Shown: positions 34,680 to 43,014 of the stretch, in pieces
How the letters are laid out: each line of letters opens with the position of its first letter
How positions within the stretch are numbered: the stretch's first letter is position 1
The notes under the pieces: generated by a model
Database searches by the model: none
What the model saw: the letters and a program-made list of their open reading frames with translations, nothing else
What the model was told of the DNA's origin: nothing
Position numbers and translations under genes: made by a program
Assembly (NCBI GenBank): GCA_963747715.1
Contig: CAVVGB010000001.1
Span: 62,001 to 126,000 of the forward strand
Direction of reading: 5' to 3'
Length of the DNA stretch: 64,000 nucleotides
Source: CAVVGB01 sp963747715
Lineage (GTDB): Bacteria > Actinomycetota > Thermoleophilia > Gaiellales > Gaiellaceae

Positions 34680-34844
34680 GAGGGTTTGGCGGAATTCGCT
34701 CGCCGAATGGGTGCGGATGGGCGTCGCGAGGCAACGGACGCAGGGAGCGTTCGTACTGGTTCAAGTACGGGCGCGACCGAGGACGCAGCCTCGCGGCGAT
34801 CCAGTGCGGCCAGGCGGCATCAGCCGTATTTTGTCAAGCCCTCC
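34679..34844 (+). repeat. 166-bp convergent-gene-end element, copy 3
   Basis: Same orientation as copy 1, one base shorter because the central hairpin loop is shorter (CGTACT-GGTTCA-AGTACG). The ends GGAGGGTTTGGCGGAAT and ATTTTGTCAAGCCCTCC pair over 17 bases with four G-U wobbles. The left end overlaps the TAG of the MBL-fold gene; the right end is two bases before the CTA (TAG on the minus strand) of the aldo/keto reductase. Confidence 0.9.
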
Positions 34845-34846
34845 TA

Positions 34847-35683
34847 CTAGGCCGCGAGCGCGGCGAAGTCCTCGTCGCTGAGGCGCAGGTCGTTGGCGCC
34901 CATGTTCTCCTCGAGGTGCTCGAGCGCGGACGTGCCCGGAATGGGAACCATCACGGGCGAACGCTGCAGCAGCCACGCGAGCGCCACCTGCGCGGGCGTG
35001 GCGTCGTATTTCTTCGCCACCTCGTCCAGCTGGCGCTGTTGCGCGAGCGAGCCGGACGCGAGCGGATACCACGGCAGGAACGCGAGACCCTTGCGCTCAC
35101 ATGCGTCGCGCACGTCCTCGGACTCGCGAAAGCCGAGGTTGTACTCGTTCTGCACCGACACGATCGGCACCACGCCCTCCGCCCGCTCGAGCTCGTCGAC
35201 GTCGACGTTCGAGAGGCCGACGTGCTTGATCTTCCCTTCGTCCCGCAGCTCGCGCAGGGCGCCGACCGACTCCTCGATCGGCACCTTCGGATCGGGCGCG
35301 TGTAGCTGGTAGACGTCGATGCGCTCGAGGCGCAGGCGTTTGAGGCTCCCCTCGCACGCTTCCTTCAGCTTCTCGGGCCGCCCGTCCGTCGGCCAGCTCG
35401 CGCTGTCGTCGCGTACGAGGCCGCCCTTCGTCGCGATCACGAGGCCGTCGGGATACGGATGGAGCGCCTCGGCGATCTGGAGCTCGTTCACCTCGGGCCC
35501 GTAGGCGTTCGACGTGTCGATCAGGTTGACGCCGAGCTCGACGACGCGCCGGAGGACGGCGAGCGCATTCTCGCGGTCGGCCGGCCAGCCCATGATGCGC
35601 GGGCCGCACAGGCGCATCGCCCCGTAGCCGAGCCGGCGCACCTCGAGGTCGCCGCCGATCTGGAAGGTCCCGGGCTCAGCCAC
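34847..35683 (-). CDS. aldo/keto reductase
   Basis: A 278-residue NADPH-dependent oxidoreductase with a (beta/alpha)8 barrel. The catalytic tetrad is visible: Asp and Tyr in DTSNAYG, Lys in ATKGG and His in QLHAPDP. The cofactor loop is PIPGTSALEHLEEN. It falls in the group with short loops (YajO/Tas-like), typical of general aldehyde reductases. The GTG start overlaps the M20 gene stop by 8 bases. Last gene of a leftward operon that begins at 38383. Confidence 0.9.
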   Translation of the reverse strand: MAEPGTFQIGGDLEVRRLGYGAMRLCGPRIMGWPADRENALAVLRRVVELGVNLIDTSNAYGPEVNELQIAEALHPYPDGLVIATKGGLVRDDSASWPTDGRPEKLKEACEGSLKRLRLERIDVYQLHAPDPKVPIEESVGALRELRDEGKIKHVGLSNVDVDELERAEGVVPIVSVQNEYNLGFRESEDVRDACERKGLAFLPWYPLASGSLAQQRQLDEVAKKYDATPAQVALAWLLQRSPVMVPIPGTSALEHLEENMGANDLRLSDEDFAALAA

Positions 35684-36773
35684 AGAACTCGGCCGCCACG
35701 TTGACGTACACCTCCAGGCAGCGCTCGGCGGCGGGAACGTCGACCCACTCGACCACGGCGTGCGCGCCGTCGCCCGCCGGCCCGAACAGGACCGTGGGGA
35801 TGCCCGCCCCCGCGAGCAGCGCCGAGTCCGCCCAGAATGGGACGCCGACGAGCTCGCCCTTTCCAGCGTGGCGGCTCACGATCTCCACGATGCCTTCTCC
35901 CCGGTCGACCTCGAACGGGGGACGCGAGAGCACGACCCGCCCTGATCCCTCGACGTCGCCGAGCAGGCCGGCGATCTCGCCTTCGACCTGCTCGACAGTC
36001 TCGCCGGGCACCGTGCGGCGCTCCGCTTGGAGCAGGCAGCGATCCGGGTAGCTCGAGAACTCCTGGCCGCCCCCGATGATGGAGGCGTGCAACGAGCCGC
36101 TGCCGAGAAGCGCGTGCGTGGGGTTGGCGCGTAAGCGCTCATCGAGATCGTGGAGACGGACGAGCACGTCGCCCATACGCGCGATCGCGTCGATGCCGAG
36201 ATCCGGCCGCGAGCCGTGAGCGGCGCGCCCGGCCGTTTCGATCTCGAACGCGACGAAGCCTTTGTGGGCAACGGCGACCTTCATCTCCGTCGGCTCGGAC
36301 ACGATCGCGCCGTCGGCCTGGTAGCGGCGCGCGATCGCCTCCGTGCCGATGCTGGCCACTTCCTCGTCGACGACGGCGGTCACGACGACGTCCCCGCGCA
36401 ACCCTCTTCGCTTCGCCTCGGCGCCCGCGAGCATGATGGCGGCGAGGCTGGCCTTCATGTCGTACGCGCCGCGGCCGTACAACCGGCCGTCCTCGACGTA
36501 CGGCTCGTGGCCGCCTTCCATCCCGGCCACGCCGACGGTGTCGGTGTGCGCGTTCAGCATGAGCGTTCGGCCGCCACCGGTTCCGTGCGCGATGCCAACG
36601 ACGTTCGGACGGCCCGGCGCGACTTCGTCGACCTCGACTTCGAGACCCGCGCGCTCGAACCACTCGGCGACGAAGCGGCCGACCTCTCCCTCGCCCGATG
36701 CTCCGGGGATCAGCTCCGGATTGACGGAGTCGATTGCGACCAGCTGCTTCGTGAGCTCGACGAGCTCGCTCAC
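35676..36773 (-). CDS. M20 family deacylase (ArgE/DapE-like)
   Basis: A 365-residue di-zinc hydrolase. Metal and catalytic residues: NAHTDTV, GRGAYDMKA and VDEEVASIGT, then a lid domain and the C-terminal His region GDGAHAVVEWVDV. These fit acetylornithine deacetylase or succinyl-diaminopimelate desuccinylase, but no partner biosynthetic gene is adjacent. GTG at 36773 overlaps the VOC gene stop (GTGA). The 5' part of the longer frame (up to 38120) is antisense to the CBS protein and is not coding. Confidence 0.9.
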   Translation of the reverse strand: MSELVELTKQLVAIDSVNPELIPGASGEGEVGRFVAEWFERAGLEVEVDEVAPGRPNVVGIAHGTGGGRTLMLNAHTDTVGVAGMEGGHEPYVEDGRLYGRGAYDMKASLAAIMLAGAEAKRRGLRGDVVVTAVVDEEVASIGTEAIARRYQADGAIVSEPTEMKVAVAHKGFVAFEIETAGRAAHGSRPDLGIDAIARMGDVLVRLHDLDERLRANPTHALLGSGSLHASIIGGGQEFSSYPDRCLLQAERRTVPGETVEQVEGEIAGLLGDVEGSGRVVLSRPPFEVDRGEGIVEIVSRHAGKGELVGVPFWADSALLAGAGIPTVLFGPAGDGAHAVVEWVDVPAAERCLEVYVNVAAEFCG

Positions 36774-37081
36774 AGGGCCTGCACGAACTCGACCGGCGCG
36801 CCGTCGACGTCGATGAACGAGACGCGCACGTCGCCGAACACGTCGAACGGCTCCGCGAGAACGGGGAATCCGTCCATCGCAGCTTCGAGGTTGTCCACGC
36901 GGTACGCGACGTGCGGCGTCGTGCGCACGAGGTCGACCTCCGGGCTTTCGTCCTCGTACCAGAGGAACTCGACGCGAAACGGATGATCGAGGGGGCTCGT
37001 CAGCCAGAGACGCTTCGACTCGAGGTAGCGCATCCCGTCGCGCTTGTCCGCGACGGGGATCCCGATGTGGTCGAACTCCAC
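36770..37081 (-). CDS. VOC (glyoxalase-fold) family protein
   Basis: A 103-residue single vicinal-oxygen-chelate domain. It starts EFDHIGIPVADKRDGMRYLE with the metal His, has TTPHVAYRVDNLEAAM in the second half, and ends VSFIDVDGAPVEFVQAL with the metal Glu. Probable lyase, epimerase or binding protein; substrate unknown. It is coupled to the M20 gene and nine bases after the CBS-protein gene. Confidence 0.8.
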   Translation of the reverse strand: MEFDHIGIPVADKRDGMRYLESKRLWLTSPLDHPFRVEFLWYEDESPEVDLVRTTPHVAYRVDNLEAAMDGFPVLAEPFDVFGDVRVSFIDVDGAPVEFVQAL

Positions 37082-37090
37082 ACCGAGACT

Positions 37091-38383
37091 CTATTCGGCG
37101 GCCTGAACCTCCTCGAGCTCCTCGTCGCCGAGGAACTCGATCTCGAGCTTCTCGATGCGCGGGCCGTCCACCTGGATGACGGAGAAGCGAAGGCCGTCGT
37201 GCAGGACCTCGTCGCCGGCCTCCGCGGCGCGGCCTAGCTGCCCGAACACGAAGCCCGCGACCGTGTGGTAGTCCTCCTGCGGCAGCTCCTGCTCGAACTG
37301 CTCGTTGAAGTCGTCGATCGGGAACGTCCCGTCCACGCGTATGCGGCTGTCGTCGAGGCGCTCGACAGACTCGTCCGGCAGGTCGTACTCGTCCTCGATC
37401 TCGCCGACGATCTCCTCGAGCAGGTCCTCGAGGGTGACGATGCCCTGGAAAGAGCCGTACTCGTCTACGACGATCGCGAGGTGCTGGTTCGTACGGCGGA
37501 ACTCGGCCAGCATGGCGGCGAGGTCCTTCGTCTCGGGGACGACGTGCGCCGGCCGCACGAGCTCGTCCACCTCGACGTTGTCGATCCCCTGGTCGTAGAG
37601 AGCCTTGAAGAGGTCGCGCACGTGCAGGATCCCCACGATGTCGTCGACCGAGTCTCGGTACACCGGATAGCGGGTGTACGGCGAGTCGATCATGGCCGCG
37701 AGCGCTTCCTGCGGCGGCAGGTCGGCGGAGAGCGCGACGACCTCGGGCCGCGGGACCATCACCTCGTGCACTTCCTTGTCCGCGAAGTCGAAGACCTTGT
37801 AGACCATCTCTTCCTCGGCCTTCGGGATCTCCTCGGTCTGCGCCACGATCAGGCGGATGTCCTCTTCCGTGTGCATGGTCATCCCGACCGGTGCGGGCCC
37901 GACGCCGAAGAGCCGCGTGATCGCGTGGGCGGACTTCTGGAGCACCCAGACGAGGGGGTGCGTTATGCGGCCGAGCCAATCGAGCGGAACGGCGAGAAAG
38001 CGCGCGATCGCTTCCGCGCGCTGCAAGGCGATCGCCTTCGGGACGAGCTCGCCGAGCACGACGCTCAGGTAGGTCAGGATCGTGAACGAGACCAGGAAGG
38101 CGAACGTGTAGGAGAGCCACGGCTCGAAGTAGTGCGATAGGAGCGGCTCGCCGATGGCGCCCAGGAGGATGCTGAAGACGGTGATGCCGACCTGGACCGT
38201 GCTGATGAAGCGCACCGGCTCGTCCATGAGCCGAAGGGCGATCACGGCCGAGCGCCCACCCTCCTGCGCACGCTCCTCCAGGCGGCCGCGGCGCGCTGTC
38301 ACGAGGGCGTATTCAGCCGCGACAAAGATCGCATTTCCCAGCACGAGCAGGAAAATGACGGCGATGCGTAGGAAGTCGCTCAC
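37091..38383 (-). CDS. CNNM/CBS-domain transporter-like (hemolysin C family)
   Basis: 430 residues. An N-terminal DUF21/CNNM membrane domain has four hydrophobic segments (LRIAVIFLLVLGNAIFVAAE, STVQVGITVFSILLG, YTFAFLVSFTILTYLSVVLG). Two CBS domains follow (about 205-325, with VMVPRPEVVAL and EYGSFQGIVTLEDLLEEIVG). A CorC_HlyC domain is at the C-terminus (RIRVDGTFPIDDFNE). Such proteins are linked to Mg2+ or Co2+ efflux and are regulated by adenosine nucleotides bound to CBS. First gene of the leftward operon. Confidence 0.9.
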   Translation of the reverse strand: MSDFLRIAVIFLLVLGNAIFVAAEYALVTARRGRLEERAQEGGRSAVIALRLMDEPVRFISTVQVGITVFSILLGAIGEPLLSHYFEPWLSYTFAFLVSFTILTYLSVVLGELVPKAIALQRAEAIARFLAVPLDWLGRITHPLVWVLQKSAHAITRLFGVGPAPVGMTMHTEEDIRLIVAQTEEIPKAEEEMVYKVFDFADKEVHEVMVPRPEVVALSADLPPQEALAAMIDSPYTRYPVYRDSVDDIVGILHVRDLFKALYDQGIDNVEVDELVRPAHVVPETKDLAAMLAEFRRTNQHLAIVVDEYGSFQGIVTLEDLLEEIVGEIEDEYDLPDESVERLDDSRIRVDGTFPIDDFNEQFEQELPQEDYHTVAGFVFGQLGRAAEAGDEVLHDGLRFSVIQVDGPRIEKLEIEFLGDEELEEVQAAE

Positions 38384-38504
38384 GCCCCGTCCTCCGGGGC
38401 GTAGGTACTAGGAGGTTGGTCGTCCACCTTCTGCTCTGAGGATAGCGGAGCCTTCAGGCTTCCCTGGCCAAGCAGGATTTATGCCGCGGAAGGCTAAAGT
38501 TTCG

Positions 38505-38543
38505 CGGCTTCCCACCCGATTATCATCCCTGCTGGGGAAGCCG
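38505..38543 (+). promoter_or_regulatory. leader hairpin masking the ribosome-binding site of a response regulator
   Basis: CGGCTTCCC (38505-38513) pairs perfectly with GGGAAGCCG (38535-38543) across a 21-base loop. The right arm contains the only Shine-Dalgarno-like sequence (GGGGAAG), and the TTG start is two bases beyond the stem. Folding would therefore hide the ribosome-binding site. Confidence 0.5.
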
Positions 38544-38545
38544 GA

Positions 38546-39166
38546 TTGTCTGACGAAATCACCTGCCTGATCGCGGACGACCACGAAGTCGTGAGGGAAG
38601 GCCTCCGACTCTCGCTTTCGCGTGCGCCCCAAATCCGCGTCGTCGGCGAGGCATCGGACGGCGCGAGCGCCATTGCTGTTGCCGAGAGGCGGCGTCCCAA
38701 CGTCGTGATCATGGACGTGCGCATGCCCGGCATGGACGGCCTCGAGGCCACGAAGGTCCTCGCGGAGCGCCTGCCGTCGACGTCCGTGCTCATCTTCACC
38801 GCCTACGGCGAGCGCAGCTTGCTCGGCCGCGGCCTCGAGGCGGGCGCGAAGGGCTACATCCTAAAGGAGGCGCCGCACCAGACGCTCCTCCGCGCGATCG
38901 AGAAGGTGGCGAGCGGAGAGGGCTACGTCGATCCCGCCCTCATGCCCGCGCTGCTCACGCGCGAGCGCGAGGAGATGCTGACCCAGCGCGAGCGGGAGAT
39001 CCTGCAGTTGCTCGCCGACGGCATGTCCAATGCGGACGTCGCCTCGCGCCTCTTCATCAGCCAGGAGACGGTGAAGAGCCACGTCCGGCACATCCTCGCC
39101 AAGCTCGAGGCAGACACCCGGACTCATGCCGTCGCAATCGCGCTTCGCGAATCGATCATCGACTGA
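38546..39166 (+). CDS. NarL/LuxR-type response regulator
   Basis: 206 residues. The receiver has the acidic pair Asp11-Asp12, phospho-acceptor Asp57 (VVIMDVRMPG), Thr in LIFTAYG and Lys in YILKEA. The C-terminal LuxR helix-turn-helix is LTQREREILQLLADGMSNAD followed by ISQETVKSHVRHILAKL. The start is TTG at 38546 behind a hairpin leader. The kinase gene overlaps it by 41 bases, so the pair is a two-component system. Signal unknown. Confidence 0.9.
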   Translation: MSDEITCLIADDHEVVREGLRLSLSRAPQIRVVGEASDGASAIAVAERRRPNVVIMDVRMPGMDGLEATKVLAERLPSTSVLIFTAYGERSLLGRGLEAGAKGYILKEAPHQTLLRAIEKVASGEGYVDPALMPALLTREREEMLTQREREILQLLADGMSNADVASRLFISQETVKSHVRHILAKLEADTRTHAVAIALRESIID

Positions 39167-40079
39167 GCTGATTCCGCTCCTGCTGGTAGCGGGTGCGGTC
39201 GTAAGCGCCGTGGTCGGCGCGGTGGGCCTGGCGAGCGGAGACGACGCCGTCGCCCTCGGGGGTGTCGTGGCGGGCACGGTGTTCGCGGGCGCCTTCTCGA
39301 TCTACCTGATCGCCACCGAGCGGCGGCGCCACGCGGTTGCGGAGGACTCGCTGCAGGCTGAGGCGAGCCACCTCGAGTCACTCGTCGCCGAGAACGCGCG
39401 GCTGCTCGAGGAGGCGCGCGAGCGGGAAGAGGAGCGCGCTCGTCTGACCGACCAGGTGATCACGGCCGAGCAGGACGAGCGCCGGCGCCTGTCGCTCTTC
39501 CTCCACGACGGTCCGCTCCAGTCGATGTCCGGCATCGCGCTCATGCACGACGCCGCCCTCGCCGCCATTCGGGACGGCCGCCACGAGGATGCCGCGCACG
39601 TGATCGAGAGGTCACTCGAGCGCGAGCGCAAGACGATTCAGGAGCTTCGAGACCTCTCGTTTGCGATCGAGCCGCTCGTTCTGCGCGACCAGGGGTTCCA
39701 CGCCGCCGTGCGCGCGCTCGGCGACCAGATCGAGCAGTCGGACCGCATCACGGTCTCGACGAACGTCGGAGCCGGCGAGCGACTCGGCGAGAAAACGCAG
39801 GCCGCCCTCTACCAGATCATCCGCGAGGCGGTGAACCAGGCCGTGCGGCGCAACCCCGACAACATCGAGATCGGGGTCGGCGAGCTCGACGACGGCGGCT
39901 ATGCGATCGAGATCACCGACGACGGCGTCGGCGAGCGTCGGCGGGCGAGCATCGAGGCGATCGAGGAACGCGTGCGCGTCTTGAACGGCCGCTACTCGGT
40001 CGAGCACGGCGACGAAGGCGGGACGATGGTACGCGTCGTCATCCCCGGGTACGTCGCTGCCGTCGACAACGAGGAGTAA
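39126..40079 (+). CDS. NarX-like sensor histidine kinase
   Basis: 317 residues. Two N-terminal transmembrane helices (about 15-37 and 42-62) with almost no external loop are followed by a coiled coil (AEDSLQAEASHLESLVAENA). The HisKA_3 box EQDERRRLSLFLHDGPLQSM has phospho-acceptor His127. The HATPase has TDDGVGE (G1). The N-box REAVNQAVRRN is slightly unusual. With so little periplasmic sequence, it probably senses membrane or cytoplasmic cues. It overlaps the response regulator gene. Confidence 0.87.
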   Translation: MPSQSRFANRSSTELIPLLLVAGAVVSAVVGAVGLASGDDAVALGGVVAGTVFAGAFSIYLIATERRRHAVAEDSLQAEASHLESLVAENARLLEEAREREEERARLTDQVITAEQDERRRLSLFLHDGPLQSMSGIALMHDAALAAIRDGRHEDAAHVIERSLERERKTIQELRDLSFAIEPLVLRDQGFHAAVRALGDQIEQSDRITVSTNVGAGERLGEKTQAALYQIIREAVNQAVRRNPDNIEIGVGELDDGGYAIEITDDGVGERRRASIEAIEERVRVLNGRYSVEHGDEGGTMVRVVIPGYVAAVDNEE

Positions 40080-40088
40080 GCTCGAACC

Positions 40089-40496
40089 ATGGGTTGGCGC
40101 GACCTCTTCAAGCCGAAGCCACGTGACGAGGACGACTACGACCTCGACGAGCCGGAGTCGGGCGGCGCACCGGAGAAGGGCGACAAGCAAGTCCTCAGAC
40201 AGCTGCGGCGCCTGGGCGCCAACCTGTCAAGGCCCCGCGAGGTCGTCCACTTCGTCTACTTCCCGACGCAGGTCGCAGCGGAGCAGGCATCGCACCACCT
40301 GCGCGGTGAGGGGTACATGATCGACGTACGGCCGGCCGCGAACGCCGCCGACAACCCGCCCAACCCCTGGGTCCTGGAAGCGCGGAACTACACCGTCGTC
40401 GACGAGTCGAACGTGCAGTCCATGCGCGCGAAGTTCGAAGCGCTCGCCGAAGCCGGTGGCGGCGAGTACGACGGCTGGGAAGCCGCCTCCGATTAG
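40089..40496 (+). CDS. RraB-like (ribonuclease E inhibitor fold) protein
   Basis: 135 residues. A charged, disordered N-terminus (about 1-32, many Asp/Glu) is followed by a ferredoxin-like domain. That domain has REVVHFVYFPTQVAAEQASH, GYMIDVRPAA and NYTVVDESNVQSMRAKFEAL, matching the pattern of RraB/DUF695-type domains. In E. coli RraB tunes RNase E; the role in actinobacteria is unknown. It follows the kinase by nine bases, probably in the same transcript. Confidence 0.75.
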   Translation: MGWRDLFKPKPRDEDDYDLDEPESGGAPEKGDKQVLRQLRRLGANLSRPREVVHFVYFPTQVAAEQASHHLRGEGYMIDVRPAANAADNPPNPWVLEARNYTVVDESNVQSMRAKFEALAEAGGGEYDGWEAASD

Positions 40497-40518
40497 AACT
40501 CCCTAGACTTCGGCCGCT

Positions 40519-40716
40519 GTGGCCGAGGGGAAGCATCTGCTCTTCATCTCGAAGCCGACGGGCTACGAGCTCGTCGAGCGCGAGGGCGAGCCGCCGGCGG
40601 TCGGGAGCGAGGTCGAGCTCGACGAGGGCGCGGACGCGCGCTTCATCGTCTCGAAGATCGCGCCGTCGCCTTTGCCTCACGACGACCGGCCCTGCGCCTA
40701 CCTCCAGGAGCGCTAG
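40519..40716 (+). CDS. small hypothetical protein, 65 aa
   Basis: GTG start. The product is a small beta-rich domain: HLLFISKPTGYELVEREGEP, then VGSEVELDEGADARFIVSKI, ending in a Pro/Arg tail. The alternating hydrophobic strands look like a single SH3- or OB-like barrel. It is not recognised. It lies 22 bases after the RraB-like gene on the same strand. Confidence 0.6.
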   Translation: MAEGKHLLFISKPTGYELVEREGEPPAVGSEVELDEGADARFIVSKIAPSPLPHDDRPCAYLQER

Positions 40717-40816
40717 GCAGACGCGCCGAGAGCACGTCGAACTGCTCCTTCGATAGGAGGCCTCTGAACCGCCGGGCGAGGATCTGGCGCGACGGCCCTG
40801 TCAGGCTGCGGCCGAG

Positions 40817-41379
40817 GTGCTCGGGAAACTGGCTTTCGCACTCGGACTGCTAGCTCTACTCGCTGCTGCGCTCCGGGTCAGCGGAGACCTGCTGACTCCG
40901 AACGGTCAGGAGCGGGCCGGCGCCGATACCGTCGAAAGGATCGATCCAGAAGGGACTCGGCTTGAGTGGATCGATCACGTCAGCGCGATCTGCGAATGGG
41001 AACGAAAGCGAATGAAGGCGCTAAAGCGCGTGTATCGAGAGAGGACCCTTGTCGTCCCCACTGACCTGGAGTTCCTGCTCCTCGGGGTCATCCGGATGGG
41101 CGATGAGAGCAAGGCCATCTTCAACCGCTTGACGCCGCCATTCGAGTACCGGCGCGAGGTGCAGCAGCTCCGCACCCACTTTCGCAAGAGCGGCTTGCCT
41201 TGGAGGGCTTGGTCGATGCTGTCCGGAATCTCGACCGGCGAGAGTTCCTCAGGCGCTGGCGCGACTTGGCGAGGGCGGACGCGAGGAAGGTCGAAATGCT
41301 TCGCAATCTCGGCCTGGCGAAATGCGTCCCGCCTCTTCCGCTGCCTGAGTCGGAAGACCCGAGCTCGACCTTCGTCTGA
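40817..41379 (+). pseudogene. membrane-anchored hypothetical protein, frameshifted
   Basis: The first frame starts at GTG 40817 with a signal anchor (LGKLAFALGLLALLAAALRV) and continues through EWIDHVSAICEWERKRMKAL to LRTHFRKS. It then turns into low-quality Ser/Arg-rich sequence. In another frame the expected continuation appears: RLALEGLVDAVRNLDRREFL, then RRWRDLARADARKVEMLRNL, ending at a TGA at 41379. One base appears to be missing near 41190. Together they give about 187 residues, mostly helical. That the second frame then stops two bases before the convergent gene supports the join. Function unknown. Confidence 0.6.
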
Positions 41380-41381
41380 GT

Positions 41382-42437
41382 TCAGCCCAGCCCAGCAGCT
41401 TGCTCGGCGGCGATCCGCCCCATGACGAGCGCGGCCGCGAGACCGCTGGCGTAGCCGCCCGTCGAAATGCCGCCGACGTCGGCGCCGGCGGCGAAGACGC
41501 CGTCCGCCGCCCGGGCGCGCTCGTCGACCTCGATGCCGCCGAGGGTCGTCGTGATCCCGCTAACGACTTCGACGATGAGCGTGCCGTTTCGCCGCTCGAC
41601 CGGCGCACCCGCCGAGCGGCCGGCCTCGATCATCTCGCTCACCGTCCGGTCGCGAACGCGCCGTGAGAGCGTTCCGTCGGTTACCTGGTACCACGCGCGC
41701 GCGCGAGGCTGGCGCGCCGTCCATTGGACGACGTCGAGCTCGGCCCAGTGCCGCGTGACGAACTCCTCGCCGTTTGCATTGGTCACCTTCGCGTAGCGCG
41801 CGTAGAGCTGAGCCAGCTCCACGAAGCGCTCCGGTGCGATCTCCGGCGCCGCCGCCATGTTGCGGCCGTAGAACTCGTCCATCCCCTCCGACATGGACGC
41901 TCCGTGCTCGAGCGCGAGGCGCAGCCCGTCACCGGTGCTCCAGGGATTGGCGCGAAGCCGAAGCGAAGGGGCTTCCGTCGTGACGTAGCGGCGGACGAGC
42001 TCGCGGCTCCCCTGGAAGCCGCCCGTCGCGAGGATGACGGGCGGGGCCGGAACGTCCTCGAGCGGACTGCGAAGCTCGATCTTTCCCGCTGCCCGCGCGA
42101 GCGCCTCGACCGTCGCGACGGGATCGAGCCGGACGCCGATCGTCAGCTCGTTCCCCGTCTCGCGCGACGCGACGGCCGCGCCGAGCGACTCGAGCCAGGC
42201 AAGCGCATCGTCGAGCTGGTCGAACACGGCTCGCTGGAGCGCTGGGTCGCCGCCCGGGCACTGTGCCCGGAACGTGTCCCACTCGCGGTAGCGCCACACG
42301 AACCCGCTCGAGTAGCGAAACGAGCCACCTGGTCGGTCGCCCTTTTCGAGCAGGGTGACCGTCGCGCCGAGCTCCCGGGCGCGCGCGGCTGCGACAAGGC
42401 CGGCCATGCCGGCGCCGGCGACGACGAGCTCAGGCAA
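41382..42437 (-). CDS. FAD-dependent oxidoreductase (fumarate reductase/ketosteroid dehydrogenase type)
   Basis: A 351-residue flavoprotein. The dinucleotide fold VVAGAGMAGLVAAARARELG and LLEKGDRPGGSFRYSSG are at the N-terminus. ILATGGFQGSRELVRRY is a characteristic strand of the FAD_binding_2 family. The C-terminal ADGVFAAGADVGG followed by GYASGLAAALVMG binds FAD. It is shorter than typical family members, so the cap domain is small. Substrate unknown. Rrf2 lies just upstream on the same strand, six bases away. Confidence 0.82.
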   Translation of the reverse strand: MPELVVAGAGMAGLVAAARARELGATVTLLEKGDRPGGSFRYSSGFVWRYREWDTFRAQCPGGDPALQRAVFDQLDDALAWLESLGAAVASRETGNELTIGVRLDPVATVEALARAAGKIELRSPLEDVPAPPVILATGGFQGSRELVRRYVTTEAPSLRLRANPWSTGDGLRLALEHGASMSEGMDEFYGRNMAAAPEIAPERFVELAQLYARYAKVTNANGEEFVTRHWAELDVVQWTARQPRARAWYQVTDGTLSRRVRDRTVSEMIEAGRSAGAPVERRNGTLIVEVVSGITTTLGGIEVDERARAADGVFAAGADVGGISTGGYASGLAAALVMGRIAAEQAAGLG

Positions 42438-42443
42438 GCGCTC

Positions 42444-42890
42444 TCAGGCGACCGGGAGCAGCTTGGGATCCGTCCACGGCCCGCCCGCGCGTTGCGCCAA
42501 ATCTGCGAACGTCGTGCGGCCGAGAATCGTGATGGTCGCGTCGCGCACCTCTTCCCAGACTCCCTTGAGCGAGCACGCCAGCATCATCGGGCACGTCTCG
42601 GGCTGGCTGCGCGTGGCGCAGCCGATCGGGGCCAACTGCCCCTGGAAGAGGCGGACGACGCGTTCGAGCGTGATCTCCTCGGGCGAGCGGTTCAGCCGGT
42701 AGCCGCCGGCCGGGCCGCGCTCCGACCGGACGATTCCCGCCGTCCGCATGACCGGCATGACCTGCTCGAGGACGGACTGCGGAACGGCCGTCACACGCGC
42801 GAGCTCCTCGAGCTTCATCGGCCCGCCGTTCTTGAGCGCCAGGGCGAGCAAGGCCCGCGTGGCGTAGTCGGTTCGTCTCGAGACCCACAT
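42444..42890 (-). CDS. Rrf2 family transcriptional regulator
   Basis: 148 residues. The winged helix begins MWVSRRTDYATRALLALALK, then KLEELARVTAVPQSVLEQVM and the wing RSERGPAGGYRLNRS. The sensor segment has three cysteines, IGCATRSQPETCPMMLACSL, which could bind an Fe-S cluster as in IscR/NsrR or sense sulfur status as in CymR-like members. AGGAG precedes the ATG. It is divergent from a TauE/SafE exporter, with a palindrome in the shared 124-base region. Confidence 0.9.
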   Translation of the reverse strand: MWVSRRTDYATRALLALALKNGGPMKLEELARVTAVPQSVLEQVMPVMRTAGIVRSERGPAGGYRLNRSPEEITLERVVRLFQGQLAPIGCATRSQPETCPMMLACSLKGVWEEVRDATITILGRTTFADLAQRAGGPWTDPKLLPVA

Positions 42891-42963
42891 GGCTGCTCCT
42901 CGCGGTTCGCGCTTGACGCGGGCACGCGTCTCACCTAGCCTCCCGCAACCTTCGCCTAATGTT

Positions 42964-42976
42964 TACAAATTTTGTA
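42964..42976. promoter_or_regulatory. Rrf2-type operator candidate TACAAA-T-TTTGTA
   Basis: A perfect 6-1-6 palindrome, AT-rich in an otherwise GC-rich region, midway between the Rrf2 start (42890) and the exporter start (43015). It is flanked by CCTAATGT on one side and GGGATTA on the other, which adds loose outer symmetry. Rrf2 regulators commonly bind such divergent-promoter sites. Confidence 0.55.
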
Positions 42977-43014
42977 GGGATTATCAACTCGGGGGAACGG
43001 AAAGGAGCGACCGG

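Noticed and set aside
36774..38120. The 5' half of an 814-codon frame running into the M20 gene
   Set aside because: It lies out of frame on the CBS-domain gene, which has complete CNNM and CBS signatures; the M20 homology starts only at 36773.
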